Below are positions 46,262 to 58,667 of a stretch of 64,000 bases of DNA, in pieces (within the stretch, counting starts at the first letter, position 1; every line of letters starts with the position of its first letter). The notes below the pieces were generated by a model. It ran no database searches. It worked only from the letters and a program-made list of their open reading frames with translations, and was not told where the DNA came from. A program made the translations under genes and the position numbers. The DNA lies in contig OZ316897.1 of the NCBI GenBank assembly GCA_973895155.1, positions 744,001 to 808,000 on the forward strand, written 5' to 3'. This stretch comes from Marsupella aquatica. Its lineage: Eukaryota; Marchantiophyta.

Positions 46262-47400
46262 ACCCTCGCCGAGTAAGAGACGGAATCAAAATTTGATGAT
46301 GCTCCGACTCGGAGAGTCGATGTTGAACAGTCAATGTTGCAAAAACAACAAATCTCCTACTGAGAAACTCTCGCTTGCACAGGAGTGTGGGCCCCAGGTG
46401 TCCCGAATAGATCTCAGAGACCCTCGCCGAGTAGGAGTAGGGATAAAAAGTCGATGATGCTCTGACTCGGAGAGTCGATGTTGAACAGTCAATGTTGCAA
46501 AAACAACAAATCTCCTACTGAGAAACTCTCGCTTGCACAGGAGTGTGGGCCCCAGGTGTCCCGAATAGATCTCAGAGACCCTCGCCGAGTAGGAGTAGGG
46601 ATAAAAAGTCGATGATGCTCCGACTCGGAGAGTCGATGTTGAACAGTCAATGTTGCAAAAACAACAAATCTCCTACTGAGAAACTCTCGCTTGCACAGGA
46701 GTGTGGGCCCCAGGTGTCCCGAATAGATCTCAGAGACCCTCGCCGAGTAGGAGTAGGGATAAAAAGTCGATGATGCTCCGACTCGGAGAGTCGATGTTGA
46801 ACAGTCAATGTTGCAAAAACAACAAATCTCCTACTGAGAAACTCTCGCTTGCACAGGAGTGTGGGCCCCAGGTGTCCCAAATAGATCTGAGAGACCCTCG
46901 CCGAGTAGGAGTAGGGATAAAAAGTCGATGATGCTCCGACTCGGAGAGTTGATGTTGAACAGTCAATGTTGCAAAAACAACAAATCTCCTACTGAGAAAC
47001 TCTCGCTTGCACAGGAGTGTGGGCCCCAGGAGTCCCGAATAGATCTCAGAGACCCTCGCCGAGTAGGAGTAGGGATAAAAAGTCGATGATGCTCCGACTC
47101 GGAGAGTCAATGTTGAACAGTCAATGTTGAAAAGTCAACAAATTTCCTACTGTGAAACTCGAGCTTGCACAGGAGTGTGGGCCCCAGGAGTCCCGAATAG
47201 ATCTCAGAGACCCTCGCCGAGTAGGAGTAGGGATAAAAAGTTGATGATGCTCCGACTCGGAGAGTCAATGTTGAACAGTCAATGTTGAAAAGTCAACAAA
47301 TTTCCTACTGTGAAACTCGAGCTTGCACAGGAGTGTGGGCCCCAGGAGTCCTGAATAGATCTCAGAGACCCTCGCCGAGTAGTATGGATAAAAAGTTGAT
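46262..47400. repeat. 158-bp tandem array between the divergent genes of element C
   Basis: About seven units of 158 bp, each starting 'agaccctcgccgagtagg' and including 'ccgactcggagagtcgatg' and 'gtgggccccagg'. The first six are almost identical. The last two share a variant ('gaaaagtcaacaaatttcc', 'aaactcgagcttgcac'), which shows local homogenisation. The array lies upstream of the transposase start. Confidence 0.92.
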
Positions 47401-47758
47401 GTAGGGCAAAGAGGGGATCGGGCCCGCACGAGGGATTGTGGGCCCGCACGATGGGACTTTCAAGACCACGACGTGCAGAATGTACCACATCCACACATTG
47501 CAGAAATGTACCTTCTTGGCGGCTGTTGGCAATTAGGTACCTTCTTTGCGGTACAATTCTCGTCGTTGCGGGTCATACGCTCGTTCTACGCACGTTGTAT
47601 CGTTATAAGTAGCGTTCCGGGTCATACGATTTCTCTACGCACGTTGTCCGGAACGGTATTCTTGGCCGTAACTAGTACGTACAGGTGCGTTAACGCTGAG
47701 CCTCAAAGTTTGTCGTTTTAAGGGATGTCAGATCATTCCCTATGTGGATTCGGGAAAC

Positions 47759-50700
47759 ATGGCCTCTCTTGTGATTATCACATCTTTAACGGGGGATGTA
47801 GTTGTTTTTCGTAATTCTAACGTTGACATTGTCCGAGTGACTAAGGAACATGAAGTAGCGAGCCGTTTTGGTTTGAAGGTAGGGGATTTCATGATTTATG
47901 AGGAGAGCGAGGACGGGTTGTCCACGTCTGCTGAATCCAAAGGAGATGGAGATGAGCGAGAGTGGTACCTGAAGTATGGCGCGTCTTATATTCTCTGCAG
48001 AAAGACGGGGTGCATACCAAGTGCACACCATGTCAAAGAGGGTCTCCGACATGACGAACCTTCTTGGACGAGTACCCCTCGGTCGAATTCATTTCGAATG
48101 TGGGAGGATCGCGGAGATGGTGATACTCCACCAAAGGAGACACCTCGATCTAGTGGGATTCATGTCAGAGGGGGTCTCCGAGATGGTGAACCTTCACCAA
48201 TGAATACACCTCAGTCAAACACATCCCAATTCTGGGAGGATCGTGGAGCTTGTTATCGTCAACCAAAGGAGACACCTCGTTCAAAGGCATCCATCCTCCG
48301 TGAGGGTCTCCAAGATGGTGATTCGGTATGGAAGGATGAGTTCCTTGTCAGTGTTGTTCATGCCATGTTGCACGGAAAAGGGACCTCTCGTTGTGTACAA
48401 GCTGCTCGTAAGATTTTGAGCATGAAATTGCCCGAGAGAGTTCTGCGATTGCCAGAATTCTATGATGGAGACCATATTTTTGAGTTGCCACCCTTTACTG
48501 GTCCATACTCTAAGGGTTGTTTCTTCTTTGGGATGGAGCGCAAGAACGATTGTTACATGTGGAGCCGGTTAATTGAGACGGGAGCAAACATTGGCCCAAA
48601 GCTGAACAACAATAGTCACTCGTACAAGATCCAAATCGTCAAGTGTTTGGGTTCTCTGCGATGTCTGCATGAGGATTGTGAAAATTTTCAACAACGACAA
48701 GAGCACAATTCTGCAAAGTGGACCCGAGATCGAGCAGGCACAAATGAGCTACCTTTCCCTGTTGGACGCGATGTTCCCCCGTCGAGTGTAATTTGTACGT
48801 ACTGCAAGAGGCCTCCCAGGTGTATAGCTCGATGCCCAAGTGAGATGTACTATATCACTCCAACCAAGGATGACGTGAATTATTGTCACAAGTCTCGTGT
48901 TGCAATGCATATAGGAAATCACACCCATCCTGCAATGTTCACGCATAACAAGGATCAACGATCAGTTGTGCGCAATCTTGTGGAGGTGGAGCTGAAGAGG
49001 AGTCCGACTGCTTTGCCGTCTGTTATCAAGGGCGAGGCAATACAGAAACTTAAAGATATCCTTGAAGACCCAGTGGCTGAAATGGTGACATCTGAGGAGG
49101 CAAGAGACCTTAATGAAATGTTGTCCATCCTCGGTGATGAATCCGTTTTTCGCTCTATGATCAGGAGCATCAAGAAGTACAGTCATGTGTTGTCTGATCT
49201 TAACATGATACTGGAGATGCGGAAGGTGACTGCCTTTCCGTTTATCCAAAGTGTTTTGTTCCCATCCCAGAACGTGGGAACAGACGAGCGACCGCACATT
49301 TTTAAAATGAGTACAGAAGGTCCTGGTTCCGGGGTGGACCTTGTTCGAAGAATGCAGCTAGGCGGGGATCTCGAGCATTCACGGGTGATGTCTGATGTGA
49401 TGCATCGTATACTTGACAACAAATGGTGCACCATGTCAGCACACGTGTATGACCATTTCTATCGGGGCCTGTGCACAATCTTTGTTTGTGAGCTGGTTTC
49501 AGAAGATAGTGCGACATTACAAACTGCATGGAAGTCATGAGGAGGGTGTGTGGAGAACATGGGCTTATCAATGTTGAATTTTGTGGCTTTATGGCTGATA
49601 ATGCTGCTGCTGGGTGGAATGCAATCCGCAATGAATTTTGGGATGGAAAGGTAAATACCCATAGAGAGAGGTCTGATGCGTTTCACTGGGCCCAATCAGT
49701 GGAGAGGGTGCAGAAGCACATTGTCCCACAGAAGAGATTTGAGCATAAGGAAATTCTAGATTCGCTTCGACACGCCGGCAACATAGTTCTTGCATTTCGA
49801 GTTTTTGAGAAGCTTAAGACGTGGTGGAGCAAGGGCAACGCGCTACCCGGAAAAGCGAAGGAGCTCACAATGTGGATGTCTTGGTGGATTGTTCGGTTTT
49901 CTCAATGGGGAAATTTTTTGAGACTCGTAAGTGTCTAACGCTTTTCCTCTATATGCATGAAATCCGTCAAATCTCGGCGAAGCTCGCTGACATGGGGTCA
50001 GTTGAAGGGATGTTCAATTGGACGACCTCTGTCTGTAACGCTTTCTATCAAATATCGGCGGCGGTCGCCGAGATATGTTTCCAATTGTATTGACATTCTT
50101 CTTGGAAATTGTAGGAGATGGACAGAGAAAAGGCTGCGCTGATGCCTAACCACAGCGGGGCAGAGTAAGTGCATGCGGTCATGCGGAAATGGTCCTCTAA
50201 TAGAAAGGTTGGGTTAGTACAGTCCTATAACTTAGATGCAACTCGAGCATTGAGCCAGGTTGCATCTTTGGAGCACTACCAACATAGTGGGAGGAAAGGG
50301 CGGGGACCGAGCCTATTTGAACTCCGACTTCGAGACGCTACTGCTGTTGGGAATGTGGAATCTTTCTTTTCAAAATTGAACACAGTTGTAACTCAACCAG
50401 AATTGCGTAAGTTCTCGTCGGCGGACCCACTTAGCGGAGATGTAGAAATGGTTTCTATGAAGCGTGGGAAGGCCGTATCTGGCGCTCATGTGGTAGTAGA
50501 AGATTCACACAGGCCTGACATTGTTTTGGTAACGAGACCAAAGAAGAGGAAGTTCAAGGGGGTTGCAAACAGGGACGCAACCTTAAAAAGCACAGATCCT
50601 GAAGTTGTGGATCTGTCTTCTGATGGCGGTAGTGGCTCGGGCGAGCCTGAAGTTGTCATTGTGGAACCTCTCCAACGGACGACAAGGTCAACCCCACGTC

Positions 50701-51589
50701 CGGAGCCCGTCAGAAGACATGTTCAGGAAACTGATTTGGTGCCAGGGACGTTATTTCTGGCCTGCATCTCAACATGTGGTAAGAGTCCTGGTTGTAGAGG
50801 TCCGTTCAAAGGCAAGGAACGGGGAGTATGTGCTCGATTTATTAGAGAGGCAGGATTGAAAGTGAGCGGATTGGGTGTTGTTGGTATTTGTTGGCTGGCG
50901 GGGAGTAAATTTAATGAACCAGGTGTTCCATATCCGTATTGGTTTTGTCCGAACAACCAGTGTTGCACAAAATCCTCTTTGCCTTTCATTACCGGCGTGC
51001 TACCACCACTGCCTTCAAAGTTTCCGGTCTCTCGTGGTACTAATCTTACAGAAGCAGAGGTTATTTTCCTGCACAACAATGGAGTGGATGTCATTTCTGG
51101 TGGTGATGTTATGAATGAGGTAGTGCTGGCGACATCATCATGGATTTGAACACATACCTAGAGCGGCCAGATCCTACAAGGCCTGACGATCGTGGTACAC
51201 TCTGCAATGGCCAGACAAGGCGAAGGAGGTCAGACCCCCCCAAGGATGCATTAGCACGTATCCAAAATGCTAAGACCGAGGCCATTGTGTGCACGTCAAT
51301 GAGGAGAATTGAAACAGGGAATGCTACCGGCATAAGGCTCATGGTGAACAACACTAGCAGGGGGCGAACTTCAGTACATTGCGTCCAGATCTGTGTCTTC
51401 CCAAGTTGCTCCTACAAGGATTTCATGTATAGGGAGTCGATGGGAAGAGCCTACTTCCCGTGCAAGCACTTGTACTGGTGCTTTGCAAACATCTATAAAA
51501 GGGACATTGACACGGATCAATGTGTAAACCAACCTATCTTGACTCTAACTGAGGTCCGCGGCCTTGTAGCAAATGCCAATATCGTCTGA
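47759..51589 (+). pseudogene. MULE-type transposase of element C, one frameshift
   Basis: The ATG at 47759 starts a frame to 49540. It has an N-terminal domain, a repeated TPRS/GLRDGEPS region, and FELPPFTGPYSKGCFFF. Two CxxC pairs follow (CTYCKRPPRCIARC), then AHVYDHFYRGLCTIF. The frame ends at TGA 49538-49540 and continues one frame over with VCGEHGLINVEFCGFMADNAAAGW, the block with the second catalytic Asp of a MULE DDE core; one base seems to be missing near 49530. A GTAAGT donor near 49928 and a TGTAG acceptor near 50115 join to 50169-51149. The frame 51140-51589 ends in YFPCKHLYWCF, a SWIM-like zinc finger with one Cys replaced (CSY). Transposases of this type cut and rejoin element ends; this copy is probably inactive. 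Confidence 0.78.
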
Positions 51590-51840
51590 CATTGTATGTC
51601 GGCGACCCTCGCTAACATTGTCTCCTTCAGGAGATCATCTTGGCGACCCTCGCCATGTCATCTAATCTTGGCGACCCTCGCCGACGTAACTCCTGAGTCA
51701 TCTTGGCGACCCTCGCCGACATGGACTTCAGGGTTGCGGGCCTAGGGTTAGGGGGTTAGGGTTTATAATATGACCGTTATAAGTATAGGGTTACGGATTT
51801 ATGTTGGCGAGGCTCAGATTTGACCCTAAACCCGCTTGGG
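51590..51840. repeat. GGCGACCCTCGCCGACAT repeats at the right side of element C
   Basis: Four copies of 'ggcgaccctcgcc.acat' occur between 51601 and 51723, and a half copy at about 51805. They belong to the element C motif family and are the last ones before element B. A 'ggttagggggttagggttt' stretch at 51737-51757 looks telomere-like but is not a true repeat array. Confidence 0.75.
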
Positions 51841-51875
51841 TCCTTGGGATGAGGGTTGTTGCTTTGTTCGAAACT

Positions 51876-52060
51876 ATCAACCTATTCATTAAAAGTGTAT
51901 TTTCTTTTGTTCACAAATGAGTCTTGAAATGTACACTTTCATGTCCCCAAATGTACACTTCAAGACACCCAAATGTACACTTTTGTGTCTCTAAATGTAC
52001 ACTTTATAGGCCAAATCACATTAATATTATATTAATAAATAATACATATTATATTATTTA
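51876..52060. repeat. Left TIR and subterminal repeats of element B
   Basis: After the terminal repeat, 'aaatgtacacttt' type motifs occur four times (about 51930, 51950, 51972 and 51995), separated by 15-25 bp and in the same orientation. They are the clean form of the degenerate motifs inside both ends of A. The rest up to 52257 is AT-rich without a gene. Confidence 0.8.
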
Positions 52061-52257
52061 ATAACTCACATAGAAATGGAGGATAAAAATTTATAAAGTT
52101 ATTTCATCCCCATTTAAGGACCAGATATTCTATGAACAAAATAACATCATTCCAAATAGATTATAAAATATCTTTATACAATTATCTGCAAATTTACATT
52201 GAATACGAACATGTTTCTAGTACTATCCAAGGGGCTTAACACAAGTCAATTAAATAT

Positions 52258-53294
52258 CTAAACCAAGTGCTCCCTACAATGTGTATTTGAGCATGTGCCC
52301 CTGTCTCCTTTCCTATCTACCCTATTGTCACGGTTGCAACTCACTTTATTTTCAGGGAGTTGAAATCTGGTGGTGTTGTTCCTAATGGCTATAATCTCCC
52401 GCAAAAAGTGTCTGGGATTTTCTCTATATGGACCTGAATAGTCCTTTCCTAAAAATGATTTAGCAAGTGAGTTGACAAGTGCATTGTCAAGTTCCACCTC
52501 AGGACGTAAACTACATATACGGTGCTTTACATTCCAAGGGATCTCATTACTGTTGAGGTCCAACACACTATGTGTAAACTGTGACTTCCAAATTTTTGCT
52601 GCAAATCTCTTGCTAAGTTGATCATAAGTAATCTCATTTTTTGCCTTGTCTCTCTTCATGTGCAAAAGAGACCACTTTGGAGAGTTGAGAAGAAGATAGC
52701 ATCGAATGTCACTTGCATGTGATAGTTTCTCAAGACATGGCCAAAGAATTGCTAGAAGAAAATTATCTCCACGATTGGCATGCGTGTAGGGCACTGGAAA
52801 TAATCCGGTCATGTCTGGGTTGGCAAATGCCTTAAGGGGGGAGTCATCCACAAGGAGGGTGTTGGTTTCATCATATAGATTTCCAAATGCATTCCATACC
52901 ACCTGAAAATCCTTCAGTAGCACATTTGCCTTTCCGTTTGTAATGTCACGCCTTTGAATGCCTGTGTCAAAGGCTTCCACCTGTGTGAATACAAACTTAA
53001 GTTTCAACCGCTCCTCAACAGTGAACATCATGTTCAGCATTTTCACTGTTCGTTCTACCCCAGCACAAGTCCAAATTGCAACGTCAAATCTGTCAAAAAC
53101 CAACTTTAGAAACTCATGGAGCCCTGGTCGTTCTGTATACATGCGACTAATACCATTTTTTCTATCCCAATGCACTCCACTTGAGGTGACAATATTCCTG
53201 GATGTGCCCTTGTTTTGGAATTCAATAGAATCCCAAAGTATTTTATTAAGGTCCAAAATCAGCAACTTCCGCTTGACGGGACCAGGTCTCGATT
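52258..53294 (-). CDS. FCP1/NLI-type HAD phosphatase-like protein (element B cargo)
   Basis: The main exon starts at 53294 after the acceptor CACTTGCAG, in the same phase as its counterpart in A. Motifs: LDLNKI (second Asp replaced by Asn), ERPGLHEFL, AIWTCAG, FVFTQ, LLVDDSPLKAFANP, and a C-terminal Cys/His cluster (CNRD, CSNTHC). The first coding exon could not be fixed: the frame continues upstream as an open intron reading to 53391, and a GTATGTAGG donor at about 53413 would give a compatible phase, but I saw no ATG in that frame. The start may be lost or lie in an unrecognised exon. It is just inside the left end, as in A. Confidence 0.8.
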
Positions 53295-53533
53295 CTGCAA
53301 GTGCACCAAACACCATTCTCAGAGAAAAGACCAAAAGTGAACTTTGGATTAGGATTGTCTCAGTCCAAAAATACAACACAATGGCTGACAAAAACGAAAA
53401 TTAACCTACATACCGTTTTTAGAAGCCTCACAATGTGTAGACGGATATGGAGACTTTAATTGGTGAGCCCATTCTGTGAGACCGAGAAGTATTTTAGATT
53501 GATATGAATAAATAGAAAGTCAAAGGCTGAATT

Positions 53534-56500
53534 TCATTCCGAAATAAGAGATCCGTATTCATCAATAATCATGTCAGCACCAAGCTCCTGTTGGATTTCA
53601 AAATTGACATCTGAAGTACTTTGTTCTACCCAATAAGGAGAAGTCCAAACAGGAGTTATGAACCCCAATTCTCCCCTCTTATACTCCTCCTTATTGAGAA
53701 TTGAAGGAGCAGCTTCCAATGATATTTCTTGGCCTCGATTTGGCCCACTTTTCCACACGTAACATCGTGCGTCGCGTTCCAATGACCTCCATCCAGTTGA
53801 TCCAACTCTATTCCCTTTCTTTTTTGAGAACGGAAGGACAACAGGACTCCTCGAGTGTGAACGAACGAACACCAATTTGTCATCAGAAGCTGAAAAGAGT
53901 GTGTCAGGACAAGTTGAAGCACCTGCCTGGTTGTCAGCAGCCGTTGATGCATTTCCTCCTGGATTGATGGGAATGTCAGGCAATCCGCCGGCTTCCCCAC
54001 GAGTCAATTCGTTAGTTTCAGCTTCATTTGAATCTCCAAGCCTCGTTGCGCCTTCGTTGATCAGATTGGTTGAAGAAAGATGATCAAACATATCAACCCT
54101 TGCTCCTTCCAGTTGCTCCATCTGTCCTCCCGGCGTTGTTGGATTGGGATCATCCTTGTCCAAGTTATCATCAACTTGAACTTCATGGGGCCCCGGAGGG
54201 ATGTCATCTAAACCAGATGAACGGTTTGGTGCAAGTCCAATATCATCATCTACATCGTAAGGCTCACCTTGACCAACACGGTCATCCAAATTTTTGACAT
54301 ATGCCTCGTCTGATGCCTCTACGCCTTTAGCCACTTTGTCAGCAACATCTTCAGACTCAGAACCGTCGGATTCAACAGCGACAGCTACAGCCGCAATAGT
54401 GGTAGCCCATTGTCGAGAATTTTCAGCAAGTGATTCACAATGGGCTTTAAGTGAGGGAACTCTCTCGCAAAGGTAGGAAGCAAAAGCTTCCACAAAATGC
54501 CTCTCGGACTGAGAGTCACAATAAACAAAGCATTCCCTATCGCAAAAAAATGATGTCTTCATGACTTGGCCACCGGAGAAAAAATCTAGAACCAAATCTC
54601 CCGGTTCTGATAAGGATTCAATAATCCTTCGGATCATCCGCGTGGGTTTGGCATGAGGATTAACCCATCCTCCGCGACTACCAACTGTCTCAAATCGAGG
54701 GGCCATATTCATAATCTTGACGGCCTCTTCCGGGTCCAAAACCACTTTTAGGTCGTCGTTTTGTGTCCCCTCATCTGATTCCTTAGCTTTCCCCTTTCCC
54801 TTGTCGATCTTGCATACTTCATAATCAACATCCTTTGAAGTATACAAGAATTTTGGCTTTGGATAGTTGGGCTTGAAAACTTCATTCCAATTGACATCTT
54901 CATCTCGAGAAATCCCTGCAAAGATAACTTCTTCAATCCCTCCACCCCAACATGAGTCATGAGGGTGCGGTTGATCATCTCGTGAATAACTCCCATACTC
55001 AATGTGAATGGTCAAAGCTTTCTCTTGTCCCAATTTACGAAGGGCACCATGGACATTCAGTGCAAGTTGTCCAGGATGAACTGTTATCGTCACCACAATC
55101 GTGGGATTTTGTGGAAGCTCCACAATGTATTCAAAGAGAACAAGAATCTCTGCTTCAGTCCACTGTTTTTGTGGAAGCCGGCTAAAATCAACAATGGCAA
55201 GAGGGCAGGTCGGAGGAGCTTCTTGCAATGACTCTGGATCAATGGTCTTCATGAGATTGTCGCTAAAAAATGTAACCCATGGTAGGGTCCGAGAACGTGA
55301 TCCTCCGCCAAATCTCTGGCAGTATATATCATCTAGGCGGAATACCAATGCCGTCGGCAAGATTGCGCTCTCCCGCGTATGATTTGGCTTTAAAAGGTTG
55401 GCAAGATAGACCTCGCCAGCGGCTCTTCGACACCTGCTGAACTCTGAATCAATTGCTAGCGTAGGAAGAACCTCAACTACTTTCCCCCAATTAGTATTTG
55501 TCGGGAAATTCACCGCATCCTTGGTGCAATAGTAGTCTTCAATAAGGGACTTGAGTTTCCGCACGATCTTCACATCTTTGGCCAACTCCTCTATAGATGG
55601 CATGTCTGATTTATTAGAGGCATCTTTCTTTAGCAATACCTTTCCTGACTTCACCCGCGTCAGTATTCTTGTGATGTCTCGTTGTGAGATCAACTCACCA
55701 TCAAAACAACGAAACATGGCAACAGTAATTGCTTTTTCAGACTTCTCATTTCCTTCTACACCAGCTCCATCGGGAAGTTTCCCATCCAACCACAATTGGC
55801 ATACCAAACTCCATAAATCAAAAAGAGCATTGTCGGCAAACAGTAACCAGTAGACATTACGACAATCTTTCCTTCCCATGGTCATTCTTGCAAGAGCCAA
55901 CCAATCCTACAATTGCAAAGGAAAGTCTGTTAGTTCTCCATAACTCAATTGTTTGAAAGCACTCAGGTGCGGACTGAGACCATCCCAGTCCAACACAGAA
56001 GTAGACAGTATCAGTGGAAATATTATATTGAATGTGCATGATTTAGTTTGGACTAGGACCATCCCAATCCAAAACAAAACTAGACGGTATCAGTGGAGAA
56101 ATATTCTACTGAATGTGCATGAATCCATTTGGACTGGGACCATCCCAGTCCAACACAAAACTAGACAATATCAGTGGAAATAGTCTATTGAATGTGCATG
56201 AATCCATTTGGACTGGGACCATCCCAGTCCAACACAAAACTAGACGATATCAGTGGAAATATTCTACTGAATGTGAATGTATCCATTTGGACTCGGACCA
56301 TCTCAATCCAAAGCAAACTTGAAGCTTTGTGGTCAAAGACTACCATCTCAATTGTAATCACACATGGAGAGTCTACGGTATTGTACCAATCAAGCAGTAA
56401 CACTTCATACCTGAAATTTTTGATTGTCTTGAGCGTTTGTTTTGTTGTCCCCATGTTTTGGCCGGCTAGGTTTTCCACATTCCACAAATTGCCGCCTAGC

Positions 56501-58667
56501 ATGAACGACTGTATCTTTGAAGCATGACTGAAACACCATCGTGCTATTGATAGCATTAGATCGCATTGAATGCTCAACTAATATTGATGATGGTGTTCGA
56601 TGAGATAATATTCTTGACTTTCGAAATTCCAGCTTTTTTGCCAATGCTGTTAGCTTGGCATCCTTGTTTGCCCATTCTCGAATCCATCTGGCTGCTCTGG
56701 CTGAATGTTGACCGCTAATGGCAAGGAATTGAACCTCCCCCTTTTTCACGGCTGCTACAAAGTCCCTCCTATCTGATTCCGTGTTGTCATATTGCATTAG
56801 GTTTCTATGTTTTGTAGTGTAAGGAATCAAGTCTGCTATGTGTGGTTCATGCCCCGGATTTCTTATCATGGAATTGGCCACCTCCTTTACATGGTCTGCA
56901 TTCAACATTCTGTAACAGAGTCTTGCCGACGCAGGGAAAATACTCTCTACGGGAATAGAAAATATCAAATTGATCCCAAACGTATAATATTGCTCCATTT
57001 GTTGTAGTACCTCATTACCTTCTAAGACCTTCTTCTCCTCAGGAGCGTCCAACTGCTCGTCCATATCTTGTGAATGCACTGTCAGGTTTTCTGTAGTGTC
57101 ATCCTTGATGACACTGTCAATTTTCTGTTTCTTCTTTTGTCTTGGCCTCTTTTCACTTGCACTTGGCTTCTGTACCGGATGTTTCTTCTCAACTGGCTTC
57201 TCAACTTGGCTTCTCGTACTCGGCTTCTCAACTGGCTTCTGAACTCGGCTTCTCATACTCGGCTTCTCAACCAGCTTCTCAACTGGAAGTTTCTTTTCAA
57301 CCGGAGGTTTCCTTTGGCTTTGTTTTTGTTTTCCCACTGCTCTTTGAGAGGTTGCTGCTGTAGTTCCCGCGGTCTCTGTTGTAGGTTCTGGAGCTTTCTC
57401 TGGCGCCTTCTCGGGCACAGGGTTTGTATTCACCGTTGGAAGGTTTCTCGTCTTTGACAAAGATTCTATCCATTGCTTTGCTTTGACTAAATCAAAGTTG
57501 GGATCAAATGCAACATCCTTATCAATTAAAACACCAGGCTCCTCTGACTCCAACGATAACAATCCAACTTTCTCAAGTAAATTGCTTAACGTCCAAGTAG
57601 TTGCAAAAGAGAAATTGCCTTGGTGCTTCATCATGTTGAGTTTCAAATATTGAAACCCATACATAATGTCGACTGGAAGCATACCAGTTACCCCGATGAC
57701 CAACTTCTTTGTGTCATATGTCTTTGGAAAAAATCCCATTGACAAAACGCTCAATTCACCACTTGCGTGCCATTCGACATTGAATTCTGAGGAGTATGCC
57801 TTTGACATAAGGTTAACTTTAACCCAGCATGACCTATCGTGCATCTCCAGAATGACCGAATTCATCCCTCTCCCTCCAATGCCAACAGAGACCATAGGTC
57901 CGCAAACCAAAGTCAGGCTATCATTTGCTCTGCACTTTAAGGTCAAAACAGGTTCAATCGTGCTTGATGGCACTTCATTATTAAGCGGGGTTCTTGAGAA
58001 CTCAAGCCCCCATCGGAAGCCTGGGGATCTCTCATCTAGTAAGAATCCGTCCCGGCAGTCGGTCGGTGCAATCGCGGGTTTGAAACCAACAAGATCGCTC
58101 CCTGCATCATAAAAACATCATCCATGTTAGACTTATTAAGTTTAAAACATTTGAATAACTCTTGTTGGATTAGGATGGTCCTAGTCCAACTTGAGATGGT
58201 TTTAGTCTTGCTCCTACAATCGAGATTCAATCTCCTGGATGGATTAGGATCATCCGAGTCCAAGTTTGGATTGGGATCATCCGAGTCCACGTTTGAATTA
58301 GGATCATCTGAGTCCAAGTTCGGATTGGGATCATCCGAGTCCAACTTTGGACTGGGATCATCCGAGTCCAACTTTGGATTGGGATCATCCGAGTCCATGT
58401 TTGGATTAGGATCATCTGAGTCCAAGTTCGGATTGAGATGGTCCGAGTCCAAGTTTGGATTGGGATCATCCGAGTCCAACTTTGGACTCGGATGGTCCCA
58501 GTCCTCTAAGACTTAGGGAGGATAGGTGATGGATACTTACTAGGGATTCTTGATTGAAATTGTTTGGAGTCTTCAAGTGCCAGTTCTACACTGTCGCTCA
58601 TAGAGGAGAGGTCAAACTCCTCTGTTGCTTCCACGGAGGACTTCACAAGGACGCGATTCGCTTCCAT
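53534..58667 (-). CDS. ParB-like domain fused to degenerate beta-class methyltransferase-like protein (element B)
   Basis: Three exons: 58541-58667 (ATG at 58667), 56411-58101 and 53534-55906, with GT-AG junctions and phases that match element A exactly (A|GG, then CAG|GAT); about 1396 residues. The ParB-like part has EQYYTFGINLIFSIPVESI, HVKEVANSMIRNPGHEPHIADLIPY and FLAISGQHSARAARWI. The methyltransferase-like part starts DWLALARMTMG at 607. It has CPLAIVDFS at the motif IV position (near 843; DPPY missing), NPHAKPTRMIRRIIE (motif X-like) and LVLDFFSGGQ (motif I, near 1046). A Lys/Pro/Thr-rich linker with repeats of (R/P)VEKP lies around 57120-57430. The frame is free of lesions, so the protein is likely under selection. 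Its promoter is shared with the divergent transposase gene. Confidence 0.82.
55960..56330. repeat. ~79-bp tandem array in intron 2 of the element B ParB/methyltransferase gene
   Basis: Five units each hold GACTGGGACCATCCCAGTC (or a close variant) and the spacer 'acaaaactagacgatatc'; they start near 55974, 56052, 56132, 56212 and 56291. The intron is 55907-56410. The centre palindrome is specific to element B. Confidence 0.9.
58235..58510. repeat. ~30-bp GGATCATCCGAGTCC array in intron 1 of the element B ParB/methyltransferase gene
   Basis: About nine units of roughly 30 bp, 'ggatcatccgagtccaa' plus 'tttggattg'. It lies in the same intron that carries the GGTCGCTC array in element A. Open frames through it (DSDDPNPNL repeats) are not genes. 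Confidence 0.9.

Larger units (their letters stand above)
37431..51840. mobile_element. MULE-type giant element 'C' with Ulp1 protease and ParB/methyltransferase-like cargo
   Basis: It is defined by a shared motif family (CTCGGAG/CTCCGAG, GGCGAGG and relatives) that runs from about 37640 to 51810 and disappears outside. Gene order is Ulp1-like and ParB/methyltransferase-like on the minus strand, then a 3.6-kb array-rich divergent region, then a MULE-type transposase on the plus strand. I did not find terminal inverted repeats, so the borders are estimates. Element B starts 36 bp after the estimated right edge. Confidence 0.65.

Noticed and set aside
46543-47110. Repeated 76-codon frames (MWAPGVPNRSQRPSPS)
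   Set aside because: They recur exactly every 158 bp and follow the array unit; not genes.
51735-51760. Telomere repeat (TTTAGGG-like)
   Set aside because: Only irregular 'gggttagggggttaggg' for about 25 bp; no run of regular units.
58036-58516. Open frames with DSDDPNPNL or GLGSSESKF repeats
   Set aside because: Same reason: a 30-bp tandem array inside an intron of the element B gene.
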